This document shows positions 56,847 to 64,000 of a DNA stretch of 64,000 nucleotides, in pieces. The notes beneath the pieces were generated by a model, which was not told where the DNA came from, did not search any database, and worked only from the letters and a program-made list of their open reading frames with translations. Source of the DNA: Pigmentiphaga aceris (GTDB lineage: Bacteria; Pseudomonadota; Gammaproteobacteria; Burkholderiales; Burkholderiaceae_B). The position numbers and the translations under genes are program-made. Location of the stretch: the NCBI RefSeq assembly GCF_008119665.1, contig NZ_CP043046.1, forward strand, positions 2,418,001-2,482,000. Reading direction: 5' to 3'. The stretch's first letter is position 1, and each line of letters opens with the position of its first letter.

Positions 56847-57635
56847 ATGACTCAATACATTCTTGCCCTGGAAACTTCCGGTGCGTGTTGCGGCGTTGCG
56901 CTCTTGTGCGACGCAAGCGGTGCGCAGCGGGTCGTGTTGCGCGAGCATCACGGCACCAAAGAACATTCCGAACGCCTGTTGCCGATGGTCGACGAAGTCT
57001 TGGCCGAGGCGGGCATTGCTGCCACCGCGCTCAGCGCGATTGCCTTCGGGCAAGGTCCTGGCGGCTTCACGGGCTTGCGGGTGGCGTGTGGTGTGGCGCA
57101 GGGCCTGGGTTTTGCACTTGAACTGCCGCTGGCGCCCGTGGTGTCGCTGGCGGCGCTGGCATTGGCAAGCGAAGCCACGACTGGCCAGGTGGTACTGGTG
57201 GCCATGGATGCACGCATGGACGAGGTGTATGCCGGTGCCTACCGCATCGTCGATGACGCGGGCTGGCGCGACGTGGTGGCGCTCGATGGACCGATTCTGC
57301 TGGGTGCTGCCGACCTGCTGACCTGGGCACGCATGCAATCCTGGTGGACCGACGCCGTGCTGCATGTCGGTGACGCGGCGCTTGCTTATCCGACGCAGGT
57401 CGGTCTTTCTGATACCGCCCCGCGTTCCGAAATTGTTCGACCGACTGCCGATGCGGTGGCCTTGCTGGCGGCGGGCATGTTGCGTCGTGGCGAGTGTGTG
57501 CCGGCCGATCAGGCAAGCCCGCTTTATGTTCGCGACAAAGTGGCTTTCACCACCGCTGAACGGGCATCCGGTCTGGGTGGGAATCCTCGTGTCACCTTGC
57601 CGCAGGTAGGGGTGGCAAACGGAGTGGCAGGATGA
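56847..57635 (+). CDS. tsaB: tRNA threonylcarbamoyladenosine biosynthesis protein TsaB
   Basis: From ATG 56847, 262 residues with the ASKHA/actin-like fold: ILALETSGACCGVALL, EHSERLLPMVDEVL, FGQGPGGFTGLRVACGVAQG and VVLVAMDARMDEVYAGAY. TsaB is the scaffold of the TsaBDE complex that puts t6A on tRNAs. It overlaps rimI by 4 bp. The longer frame from 56766 is rejected because the family starts MTxxILALETS. Confidence 0.93.
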   Translation: MTQYILALETSGACCGVALLCDASGAQRVVLREHHGTKEHSERLLPMVDEVLAEAGIAATALSAIAFGQGPGGFTGLRVACGVAQGLGFALELPLAPVVSLAALALASEATTGQVVLVAMDARMDEVYAGAYRIVDDAGWRDVVALDGPILLGAADLLTWARMQSWWTDAVLHVGDAALAYPTQVGLSDTAPRSEIVRPTADAVALLAAGMLRRGECVPADQASPLYVRDKVAFTTAERASGLGGNPRVTLPQVGVANGVAG

Positions 57636-58165
57636 ATACGCAGCCTTTCAACCGACCGGACGCATCGAACACGAACACGCGTGAAACCGTGGCGGGCTTG
57701 CCCGCATCGTTGTCTGTCGCGCGCATGCGCGAGGAAGACCTCGATGAAGTCATGATCATTGAGCGTCGCATCTACGAGTTTCCCTGGACCCGTGCCAACT
57801 TTTCTGACTCGATCGCAAGCGGGCACAGCGTCTGGGTAGCGCGAAGCGCGGAAGGGCTTGAAGGCTATTGCGTCATCATGGTGGTGCTCGATGAAGTGCA
57901 CCTGCTCAATCTCAGCGTGGCCCCGCTTGCACAGGGCAAGGGGGTAGGGCGCGGCTTGCTGAACTGGACCGAGGTGGTGGCGGGTCGATACCTGGCGTCC
58001 AGCGTGTTGCTTGAAGTCCGCCCAAGCAATCTGCGAGCGTTGGGTCTGTATGAACGTATCGGTTATGAACGCGTCGGCATTCGACGCGGTTACTACCCTG
58101 CCACCCGGGGCCGTGAAGATGCGATCGTCATGCGCAAACCCCTGCATCGGGCAGGGCCGGCATGA
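57632..58165 (+). CDS. rimI: RimI-type ribosomal protein S18 N-acetyltransferase
   Basis: The 177-residue GNAT protein has an unusual 25-residue N-terminal extension, then VARMREEDLDEVMIIERRIY, FPWTRANFSDSI, the acetyl-CoA loop QGKGVGRGLLNW and VRPSNLRALGLYERIGYERV. It acetylates the N-terminus of ribosomal protein S18. It overlaps tsaB and the UDG gene by 4 bp each; this order is common in proteobacteria. Confidence 0.92.
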   Translation: MNTQPFNRPDASNTNTRETVAGLPASLSVARMREEDLDEVMIIERRIYEFPWTRANFSDSIASGHSVWVARSAEGLEGYCVIMVVLDEVHLLNLSVAPLAQGKGVGRGLLNWTEVVAGRYLASSVLLEVRPSNLRALGLYERIGYERVGIRRGYYPATRGREDAIVMRKPLHRAGPA

Positions 58166-59124
58166 GCGTGGCACCGGATGTCTCCTCGCCCTTGCGTCGT
58201 GCCTGGTTGCGTGAGCTGGGTATTGAACGTGTCTGGGCCGCGACGCCGCCCGCGCAGGTAGCAAGTCAGGCACCACAAGTCAGTGCGCAAGCGCTTGCCG
58301 AAGCACCTGCCGAGACTGCTTCGCCAGCCGCTGCATCTGTCGTCGCGCCGCCCGCTCGCATGGAAAGTCCTGCGGCAGCTGCTCGTCCGGCCGAGGGTGG
58401 TGCTCGTGCCACCACACCGCGCACGACCACTGGCCGTATGGGACCTGCCCAGGTACACCGAGACGCGCTCGCCAGCATGGTCGCAGCACCAAAAGCGAAC
58501 GCGGCACCGCCCGTGACGCAGGCGCAGGCAATCGAATGGGCCTCAGGCGATCCGGAAGCCGCCTGGGCTGCCTTGCAGGCGGAAGTGTCGGTCTGCACAA
58601 AATGTGCGCTCAGCAAAGGCCGCACGCAGTCGGTGTTCGGATCCGGGCCGCGCAGTGCGCAATGGCTGCTGATTGGCGAAGCACCCGGTGAGCAAGAGGA
58701 CCGCCAAGGCGTGCCTTTTGTGGGGCGTTCGGGCCAATTGCTGGAAAACATGCTGGGTGCGATCGGCGTGCAACGTGCGAAGGGTGATGCGTTCGTCACC
58801 AACATCGTCAAATGCCGGCCGCCGAACAACCGCAATCCTGAACCCGAAGAGGCCGCTGCCTGTCGACCCTACCTGGAACGTCAGGTAGCGTTGCTCAACC
58901 CACAGCGCGCGTTGGCGGTGGGTCGGGTGGCCGCGCAGAACGTGCTTGGCACTGATGCGACCATCGGCAGCCTGCGCGGTCGTGTGCACAGGCTGGGGCT
59001 GGGCGGCAAGGATATCCCGATGGTGGTGAGTTACCACCCCGCTTATCTGCTGCGCGCGCCACTTGAAAAAATCAAGGCATGGCACGATCTGAAGCTGGTG
59101 TCCGGCATTGGCGAGCCGCAATAG
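58162..59124 (+). CDS. Uracil-DNA glycosylase, family 4 (iron-sulfur type)
   Basis: The 320-residue protein has an Ala/Pro-rich N-terminal 130 residues and the UDG core from about 135: CTKCALSKGRTQSVFG, LLIGEAPGEQEDRQGVPFVG, NIVKCRPPNNRNPEPEE, CRPYLERQ and VVSYHPAYLLR. The four cysteines in CTKC, KCRP and ACRP positions hold the [4Fe-4S] cluster. It removes uracil from DNA. ATG 58162 overlaps rimI; translation is coupled in a tsaB-rimI-udg operon. Confidence 0.93.
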   Translation: MSVAPDVSSPLRRAWLRELGIERVWAATPPAQVASQAPQVSAQALAEAPAETASPAAASVVAPPARMESPAAAARPAEGGARATTPRTTTGRMGPAQVHRDALASMVAAPKANAAPPVTQAQAIEWASGDPEAAWAALQAEVSVCTKCALSKGRTQSVFGSGPRSAQWLLIGEAPGEQEDRQGVPFVGRSGQLLENMLGAIGVQRAKGDAFVTNIVKCRPPNNRNPEPEEAAACRPYLERQVALLNPQRALAVGRVAAQNVLGTDATIGSLRGRVHRLGLGGKDIPMVVSYHPAYLLRAPLEKIKAWHDLKLVSGIGEPQ

Positions 59125-59204
59125 GCCGTCGCCGGCTAACGATCGGATCGCGCCTAGACGACCTTTGCGTCGCGCCTCCATTCAAAGATTTCTTGGGAGA
59201 ACCC

Positions 59205-59399
59205 ATGCGACTGATACTGGCCATTTTGCTTCCCTGGCTGCAGTTCTTCACCATTGGCCGGCCGTTTGCCGGCATCATCTGCCTGATTCTGCAGATCACG
59301 CTGATCGGCTGGATTCCCGCTGCGATCTGGTCGGTGTATGCGCTTAGCCAATACACCACAGACCAGAAGATTTCGCGTGCAATTCGCGGGACGCGTTGA
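59205..59399 (+). CDS. YqaE/Pmp3-family small membrane protein, 64 aa
   Basis: From ATG 59205 (GGGAGA upstream) the product begins MRLILAILLPWLQFFTIGRP, then FAGIICLILQITLIGWIPAAIW: two helices with the QITLIGWIPA motif of Pmp3/YqaE peptides. These peptides help keep membrane potential under stress. It follows the UDG gene by 80 bp and ends before a strong terminator. Confidence 0.88.
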   Translation: MRLILAILLPWLQFFTIGRPFAGIICLILQITLIGWIPAAIWSVYALSQYTTDQKISRAIRGTR

Positions 59400-59481
59400 T
59401 CCTCAGGTTTGATGCTTAAGTAGTTCGGGTTCTTCAGCGACCTGACTCCTTGGGTCGCATCTGAAATCTGAAGCGCGAGAC

Positions 59482-59518
59482 AAAAAATAACAGCCCCGAA
59501 TCGGGGCTGTTATTTTTT
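59482..59518. terminator. Bidirectional rho-independent terminator
   Basis: AAAAAATAACAGCCCCGA (59482-59499) and TCGGGGCTGTTATTTTTT (59501-59518) are perfectly complementary, with A-tract and T-tract on both sides. It serves the Pmp3-like gene on the plus strand and lplT on the minus strand. Confidence 0.95.
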
Positions 59519-59556
59519 GCGCCACCGTTTCCAGTGGCGCATGCCTTCACTTGGCG

Positions 59557-60894
59557 TCAGTGCTTGTGCGCTTTTTCGTCGCCGCTCAATGCAATGCCAT
59601 GTGCGTGGCTGCCGATCAGTTCATCAAGGTTCGGGAAGCGGCGATGGTTGTGCCGGTTCCAGGCCATGATGATCAGCATCAACCCGGCCACCAACAGGCC
59701 GAAGATCACGATGATGGCGTTGACCGATACGTTCAGCGCCAGCAGCAGCGAGTACGAAGCTACCATCAACAGGATGTTCAACTGCTCGTTGAAATTCTGC
59801 ACGGCAATCGAATGGCCTGCCGACAGAAGCACATGGCCGCGATGTTGCAGCAAGGCGTTCATCGGGACGACAAAGAACCCGCCCAGACCGCCGATCAGGA
59901 TCAGCAGGGTATAGACGAACCAGCGGTCGTAGGCCACCGGCATCAGCATCACCACGAAGCCCATCAGCACACCAAAGGGCAGTACCTTCAAGGCTGCATG
60001 CAGCGGGATGAAGCGCCCGGCGATGATTGCACCGAAGATCGTGCCGACCGAGGCAACCCCCATCAGGATGGATGCCTGGTTCAGCGGCAGGCCAAGTTGC
60101 ACGCGGCCCCACTCGATCACGATCAGCTGCAGCGTGGCACCCGCGCCCCAGAAGAGCGTGGTGACGGCCAGCGAAATCTGGCCCAGCTTGTCGTGCCACA
60201 GGGTGCGAATGAAGCCACCGAAAGTCTTCACCAGACGGATCGGGTTCTTCTGCTGCTTCGGGTAGACCACACCGGTGTCCGGAATCGTCAGGTTGAAGCC
60301 GGTCGCAATCAGATAGATCACGGCAATCACAACGATGGCAGCTTCAGCCGGCGGCGTGCCGCTGTGCATGCCCGGAATGAGGTTCAGATTCAGCAACCAG
60401 CTGGACACGGCAGGGCTGATCAGCGCACCGCCAACCACCACCCCCAGGATGATGGAGACAACTGTCAGGCCTTCGATCCAGCCATTGCCCTTGACCAACT
60501 GGTCTGGCGGCAACAGCTCGGTGATGATCCCGTACTTGGCAGGTGAATATGCTGCCGCCCCGATACCGACCAGCGCATAGGCCAGGCAGATCAGATAGAC
60601 CTCTTGATGGGAGGGCAAGCCAAGGCTGCCGTACAGGAACATCAACAGACAGCCACAGATCTTGATCGCGTTGGTCGCGAACATGACCTTGCCCTTGGGG
60701 TAGGAGTCGGCGAATGCGCCGACGAAGGCTGCAAGCAGTACGTAGGACAGCGCAAATGACCATTTGATCATTGGCGTCATCCAGGCTGGGCCGTGGAGTT
60801 GCTGAATCAGTGCAACGGCTGCAATGAATAGGGCGTTATCGGCGAGCGAAGAAAAAAACTGCGCTGCCATGATTCGGTAAAAGCCTCGTTTCAT
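59557..60894 (-). CDS. lplT: Lysophospholipid transporter LplT
   Basis: From ATG 60894 the product has 445 residues and about 12 membrane helices of the MFS type. It starts MKRGFYRIMAAQFFSSLADN and includes ALFIAAVALIQQL and AYSPAKYGIITELLPPDQLV, as in LplT. It flips lysophospholipids inward for re-acylation. The longer 465-codon frame adds a polar extension without a ribosome site. It ends against the bidirectional terminator. Confidence 0.92.
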   Translation of the reverse strand: MKRGFYRIMAAQFFSSLADNALFIAAVALIQQLHGPAWMTPMIKWSFALSYVLLAAFVGAFADSYPKGKVMFATNAIKICGCLLMFLYGSLGLPSHQEVYLICLAYALVGIGAAAYSPAKYGIITELLPPDQLVKGNGWIEGLTVVSIILGVVVGGALISPAVSSWLLNLNLIPGMHSGTPPAEAAIVVIAVIYLIATGFNLTIPDTGVVYPKQQKNPIRLVKTFGGFIRTLWHDKLGQISLAVTTLFWGAGATLQLIVIEWGRVQLGLPLNQASILMGVASVGTIFGAIIAGRFIPLHAALKVLPFGVLMGFVVMLMPVAYDRWFVYTLLILIGGLGGFFVVPMNALLQHRGHVLLSAGHSIAVQNFNEQLNILLMVASYSLLLALNVSVNAIIVIFGLLVAGLMLIIMAWNRHNHRRFPNLDELIGSHAHGIALSGDEKAHKH

Positions 60895-61120
60895 CGGATC
60901 CCGTATGTCGTGCTGCAAGTCGGAGTGGAAAGTGCGAAGTCCGGCTGGCCGCATGGCCTTAGTCGATGCCGACGCCGCGAGTTATAGCACGCGATTACGC
61001 CCGATGGCATGCTTCTGCGCACCATTGGTGCAAGCCGGCAGAAAGTCTGCCAGTGTGGGCGTGCCGGCTCTTGACAACAGCCGGCTGCGAAGTGTTCGGC
61101 TGACGCTTCGCGATGCGGGC

Positions 61121-61546
61121 TTATCCGCGCATGTTGCCGTGCGGCAGGCTGTCGAATTGATGCAGTGCCACAGCGGGGGCAGGGGTCCAGCCCGGCTTGC
61201 GGTGTTCAGCGACGACGGTAGTGAAAATACCGCCACGCACGTACCACTTGGCCGTCAGGCGGAAGTAGCGCGGGTCGAGTGCGGCAACCAGATCGTCCAG
61301 GATCTTGTTGGTCACGGCTTCGTGGAAGGCACCCTCGTTGCGGAAGCTCCAGGTGTACATCTTCAGGCTTTTCAGCTCGACACAGCGTTCGTCGGGGATG
61401 TAGTCCAGCAGCAGCACTGCGAAATCAGGCTGTCCGGTCAGCGGGCAGAGGCAGGTGAATTCGGGGACTTCGATGTGAATCTGATAGTCGCGCCCGGCAT
61501 TCGGGTTCGGAAAAGTATCGAGGGTCTTGCTGGGCAAGGAAGGCAT
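61121..61546 (-). CDS. queF: NADPH-dependent 7-cyano-7-deazaguanine reductase QueF
   Basis: From ATG 61546 the product has 141 residues, the type I (YkvM-like) QueF length. It contains [15 protein letters not shown] with the catalytic cysteine, the NADPH/substrate stretch [20 protein letters not shown] and [12 protein letters not shown]. It reduces preQ0 to preQ1 for queuosine in tRNA. No preQ1 riboswitch was seen upstream. It runs divergently from smc. Confidence 0.93.
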   Translation of the reverse strand: MPSLPSKTLDTFPNPNAGRDYQIHIEVPEFTCLCPLTGQPDFAVLLLDYIPDERCVELKSLKMYTWSFRNEGAFHEAVTNKILDDLVAALDPRYFRLTAKWYVRGGIFTTVVAEHRKPGWTPAPAVALHQFDSLPHGNMRG

Positions 61547-61716
61547 GGCGGTGTCCAGAAATCGGTAAATGGGACTCAAGTGAGCCTTTATCGGCCTTTG
61601 CGCGCCGGTGCGCGCGGCGAAAGGTGGTCCCTTTGGTATTATACGAAGCGCTTCGCATACCCGCCTCGGGCATCAACGGTACGCCGTTAACCAACACTTT
61701 CTACTGCCTCGTATCG

Positions 61717-64000
61717 GTGCGACTCACCCAGATCAAACTCGCGGGCTTCAAATCCTTTGTCGACCCGACTGCTATTTCAGTTCCCAGCCAGCTGGTAGGG
61801 GTCGTCGGCCCTAACGGTTGCGGCAAGTCGAACATCATCGACGCCGTACGCTGGGTGCTGGGCGAATCCAAGGCCTCTGAGCTGCGTGGCGAATCCATGC
61901 AGGACGTGATTTTCAATGGCTCCGGCCATCGGAAGCCGTCGGCGCGCGCGTCTGTCGAACTGGTGTTCGACAACGGCGAAGGACGGGCTGCCGGCCAGTG
62001 GAGCCAGTACGCGGAAGTGGCCGTCAAGCGTGTGCTCACGCGCGATGGCAACAGCAGCTACTACGTCAATCAGCAGCAGGTTCGCCGGCGCGACATTCAC
62101 GACATATTCCTGGGTACCGGCCTGGGTGCACGCGGCTACGCGATCATCGGCCAGGGCATGATCAACCGGATCATCGAGGCGCGCCCTGAAGAACTGCGGG
62201 TGTTCCTGGAAGAAGCGGCTGGGGTGTCGCGCTACAAGGAACGTCGCCGCGAAACCGAGAACCGCCTGGGCGACACGCGCGAAAACCTCACGCGCCTGGA
62301 AGATATCGTGCGCGAACTCACGTCGCAGCTGGACAAGCTCGAAGTGCAGGCCGAAGTGGCGCAGCGTTTCCAGAATCTGCAAGGCGACCACGACCTGAAG
62401 CAGCGCTTCCTGTGGCTGCTGCGCAAGCGCGAGGCCGATGCCGAGCGCCATCGTTTTGCGCTGGAAATCGAAAAAGCCCAGCTTGAACTCGATGCCTCGA
62501 TGGCAGATTTGCGTCGCATCGAAGCGCAGCTTGAAAGCCAGCGCCAGGCCCACTACGAGGCCGGTGACGCCGTTCATACGTCTCAGGGCAAGCTCTACGA
62601 GGCCAATGGCGAAGTCAGCAAGCTGGAAGCTGAGATCAAGTACGTGGTGGAATCGCGCAACCGCATGCATGCGCAGTTGCAGCAGTTGCAAGAACAGGCA
62701 GCGCACTGGGCAGAGCAAAGCGAAACCGGTGCGGAATCGCTGGCCATGGCTGAAGAAAGCCTGATCGAGGGTGAAGCGCGCGCGGAAGAATCGCGCGGCA
62801 TTGCCGAAGATGCGCAGGCGCGGCTGCCCGATACCGAAAACCTGTTGCGTGACCAGGCGGCTGCGCTTGCCGCCATGCGGGCATCGCTGGCGCAGGTCGA
62901 ACAGGCGTTGGCGCTCAGCGCCCAGGCCCAGCGTGATGCCGACCGGCAATTGCAGGCCCTGGCGCAACGGCGCGAGCGCCTTGACCTGGAATCGCGCAAC
63001 CTGCAGCGGCCCGATACCGACCGTCTGGAACAACTGACGGGCGACTTGGCCGACACCACGCAGCGCGTGGCGCAGGCCAAGGAAGAACTCGAATCGCTGG
63101 ACGTGCAGATGCCGCAAGCCGATGCACAGCGCCGACAAGCCCAGGAAGCCGCCCAGACTGAAGCGCGGGCGGTAGCCCAGTTGGAAGCCCGTCTGTCGGC
63201 ACTGACGCGCTTGCAGCAGGATGTGCAGAAACAGGGTGCCCTGCAGCCCTGGCTGGAAAAGCACGAGCTCGACAAGCACGGCCGGCTTTGGCAGAAGCTG
63301 CACATCGAAGCCGGATGGGAAGCCGCGCTGGAATCCATCCTGCGCGAGCGCATGACCTCGCTGGAGATGAGCAAGCTGGACTGGGCGCGTGCGTTCTTCT
63401 CGGACGCCCCGCCAGCCCGACTGGCTTTCCATCAGATGCCGGTCGCAGGCGGCACCCCCGAGTCCGCAAGCGGCCTGACGCCGCTGACCAGCTTGCTGCG
63501 CCTGAGCGATCCGGCGCTGCGCAGCTTGCTGAACGACTGGTTGCGCGATGTCTACATCGCAACCGACGCCACGCAGGCCATTGCTGCACGCGCGCAACTG
63601 CCGGATGGCGGCTGTTTTGTGGTCCGCGAGGGGCATCAGATCAGTGCCCACAGCGTGCGGTTCTATGCGCCGGATTCCGAGCAGGCCGGCATGCTGGCGC
63701 GCCAGCAGGAAATCGAAAACCTGCAACGCCAGTTGAAAGCCCATCAGCTGATCAGCGACGAAGCGCGTTCAGGCGTTGCCCGCGCCGAAGCCGCCTACCA
63801 ACAGGTTGCCCAGGCGCAGCCAGCGGCGCGCCAGCGTCTGTCTGAAGTCACCCAGCGACTGCATGCCATCCAGCTGGAACACTCGCGTCTGTCGCAGCAG
63901 GCGGCGCAATCTGCCGAGCGGGCAGGGCGTATCGACGAAGAAATCGCCGAAATCCGCGCGCAGCAGGAAGAATTGCTGATCGTCAAGGAAGAGGCCGAGG
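61717..64000 (+). CDS. smc: Chromosome segregation protein SMC (3' end beyond window)
   Basis: From GTG 61717, at least 761 codons are present and the frame continues past the window. The head has KLAGFKSFVDPT, Walker A GPNGCGKSNIIDAVRWV, SSYYVNQQQVRRRDIHDIFL and GARGYAIIGQGMI, followed by a long coiled coil and the hinge (about 510-640, LTSLLRLSDPALRSLLNDWL). SMC dimers with ScpA/ScpB condense and segregate the chromosome. The signature motif and Walker B of the C-terminal head lie outside. A 655-codon minus-strand frame is a shadow. Confidence 0.97.
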   Translation, partial: MRLTQIKLAGFKSFVDPTAISVPSQLVGVVGPNGCGKSNIIDAVRWVLGESKASELRGESMQDVIFNGSGHRKPSARASVELVFDNGEGRAAGQWSQYAEVAVKRVLTRDGNSSYYVNQQQVRRRDIHDIFLGTGLGARGYAIIGQGMINRIIEARPEELRVFLEEAAGVSRYKERRRETENRLGDTRENLTRLEDIVRELTSQLDKLEVQAEVAQRFQNLQGDHDLKQRFLWLLRKREADAERHRFALEIEKAQLELDASMADLRRIEAQLESQRQAHYEAGDAVHTSQGKLYEANGEVSKLEAEIKYVVESRNRMHAQLQQLQEQAAHWAEQSETGAESLAMAEESLIEGEARAEESRGIAEDAQARLPDTENLLRDQAAALAAMRASLAQVEQALALSAQAQRDADRQLQALAQRRERLDLESRNLQRPDTDRLEQLTGDLADTTQRVAQAKEELESLDVQMPQADAQRRQAQEAAQTEARAVAQLEARLSALTRLQQDVQKQGALQPWLEKHELDKHGRLWQKLHIEAGWEAALESILRERMTSLEMSKLDWARAFFSDAPPARLAFHQMPVAGGTPESASGLTPLTSLLRLSDPALRSLLNDWLRDVYIATDATQAIAARAQLPDGGCFVVREGHQISAHSVRFYAPDSEQAGMLARQQEIENLQRQLKAHQLISDEARSGVARAEAAYQQVAQAQPAARQRLSEVTQRLHAIQLEHSRLSQQAAQSAERAGRIDEEIAEIRAQQEELLIVKEEAE

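Noticed and set aside
61777..63744. 655-codon open frame on the minus strand
   Set aside because: Antisense to the smc head and coiled coil; composition is that of a shadow frame.

Overview
The window is high-GC chromosomal DNA from a betaproteobacterium, most likely Burkholderiales and probably near the Alcaligenaceae. Reasons: the housekeeping set (mfd, ispD-ispF, serB, tsaB-rimI, lplT, queF, smc) has the protein lengths and motifs of that order, and the OmpR/EnvZ-type pair at 53.9-56.0 kb resembles Bordetella RisA/RisS. Most genes are compact and many are joined by 4-bp ATGA overlaps. No rRNA, tRNA, CRISPR array, transposase or integrase was recognised.

Layout. 0-2.7 kb: 3' part of an opine/D-amino-acid dehydrogenase-like operon (FAD/[2Fe-2S] subunit, DAO subunit, RidA). 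2.8-3.0 kb: a nested inverted-repeat element. 3.5-7.6 kb: DapA-family aldolase, an exported protein/lipoprotein pair, and a lipoprotein alpha/beta hydrolase. 7.7-11.8 kb: a gldA fragment, then a bufferin (DUF2282 RiPP metallophore) locus: ECF sigma factor SigF and anti-sigma NrsF divergent from bufA-bufB-bufC-doxX. Each side carries its own GTAACC-N16-(C/A)GAA promoter. 11.9-19.6 kb: EamA exporter, serB, mfd, a small unknown gene, and ispDF behind a foldable leader.

19.6-27.5 kb is an accessory island, visibly AT-richer in its left half. It holds an OLD-family ATPase/Toprim nuclease, a candidate PD-(D/E)xK protein, an HNH protein, a two-helix membrane protein and a zinc-ribbon protein. Its right half has an orphan HTH antitoxin beside a toxin stump, a DUF6933-like protein, two decayed copies of one unnamed small gene, a DUF4160/DUF2442 pair and the tail of a GGDEF gene. 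The left half looks like a defence cluster and the right half like a decaying hot spot.

27.5-41.3 kb: TauD-like dioxygenase, PaiB-like flavoprotein, a membrane protein that looks like a site-2 protease without catalytic residues, small membrane proteins, GNAT, an LRR-like protein, LysR and NmrA-like genes with overlapping 3' ends, LprI-like protein, an ABC-FtsX-AttH-like operon, a cytochrome P450 with its middle deleted, and OsmC. 41.4-48.3 kb: a signalling block with a degenerate GGDEF membrane protein facing an HD-GYP response regulator and a 1498-residue hybrid kinase. 48.5-53.6 kb: cysteine hydrolase, beta-propeller-like protein, LLM monooxygenase and a zinc alcohol dehydrogenase lacking half of its structural-zinc cysteines. 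53.9-64 kb: risS-risA-like pair, tsaB-rimI-UDG operon, a YqaE/Pmp3 peptide, lplT, queF and the first 761 codons of smc.

The most coherent system is the bufferin locus, where promoter, start-codon and gene-order evidence agree. The least explained are the nuclease cluster at 19.8-24.9 kb, the twin decayed genes at 25 and 26 kb, the inverted-repeat element at 2.8 kb and the M50-like pseudoprotease at 29.5 kb. Functions are inferred from protein motifs read by eye; no database search was run.
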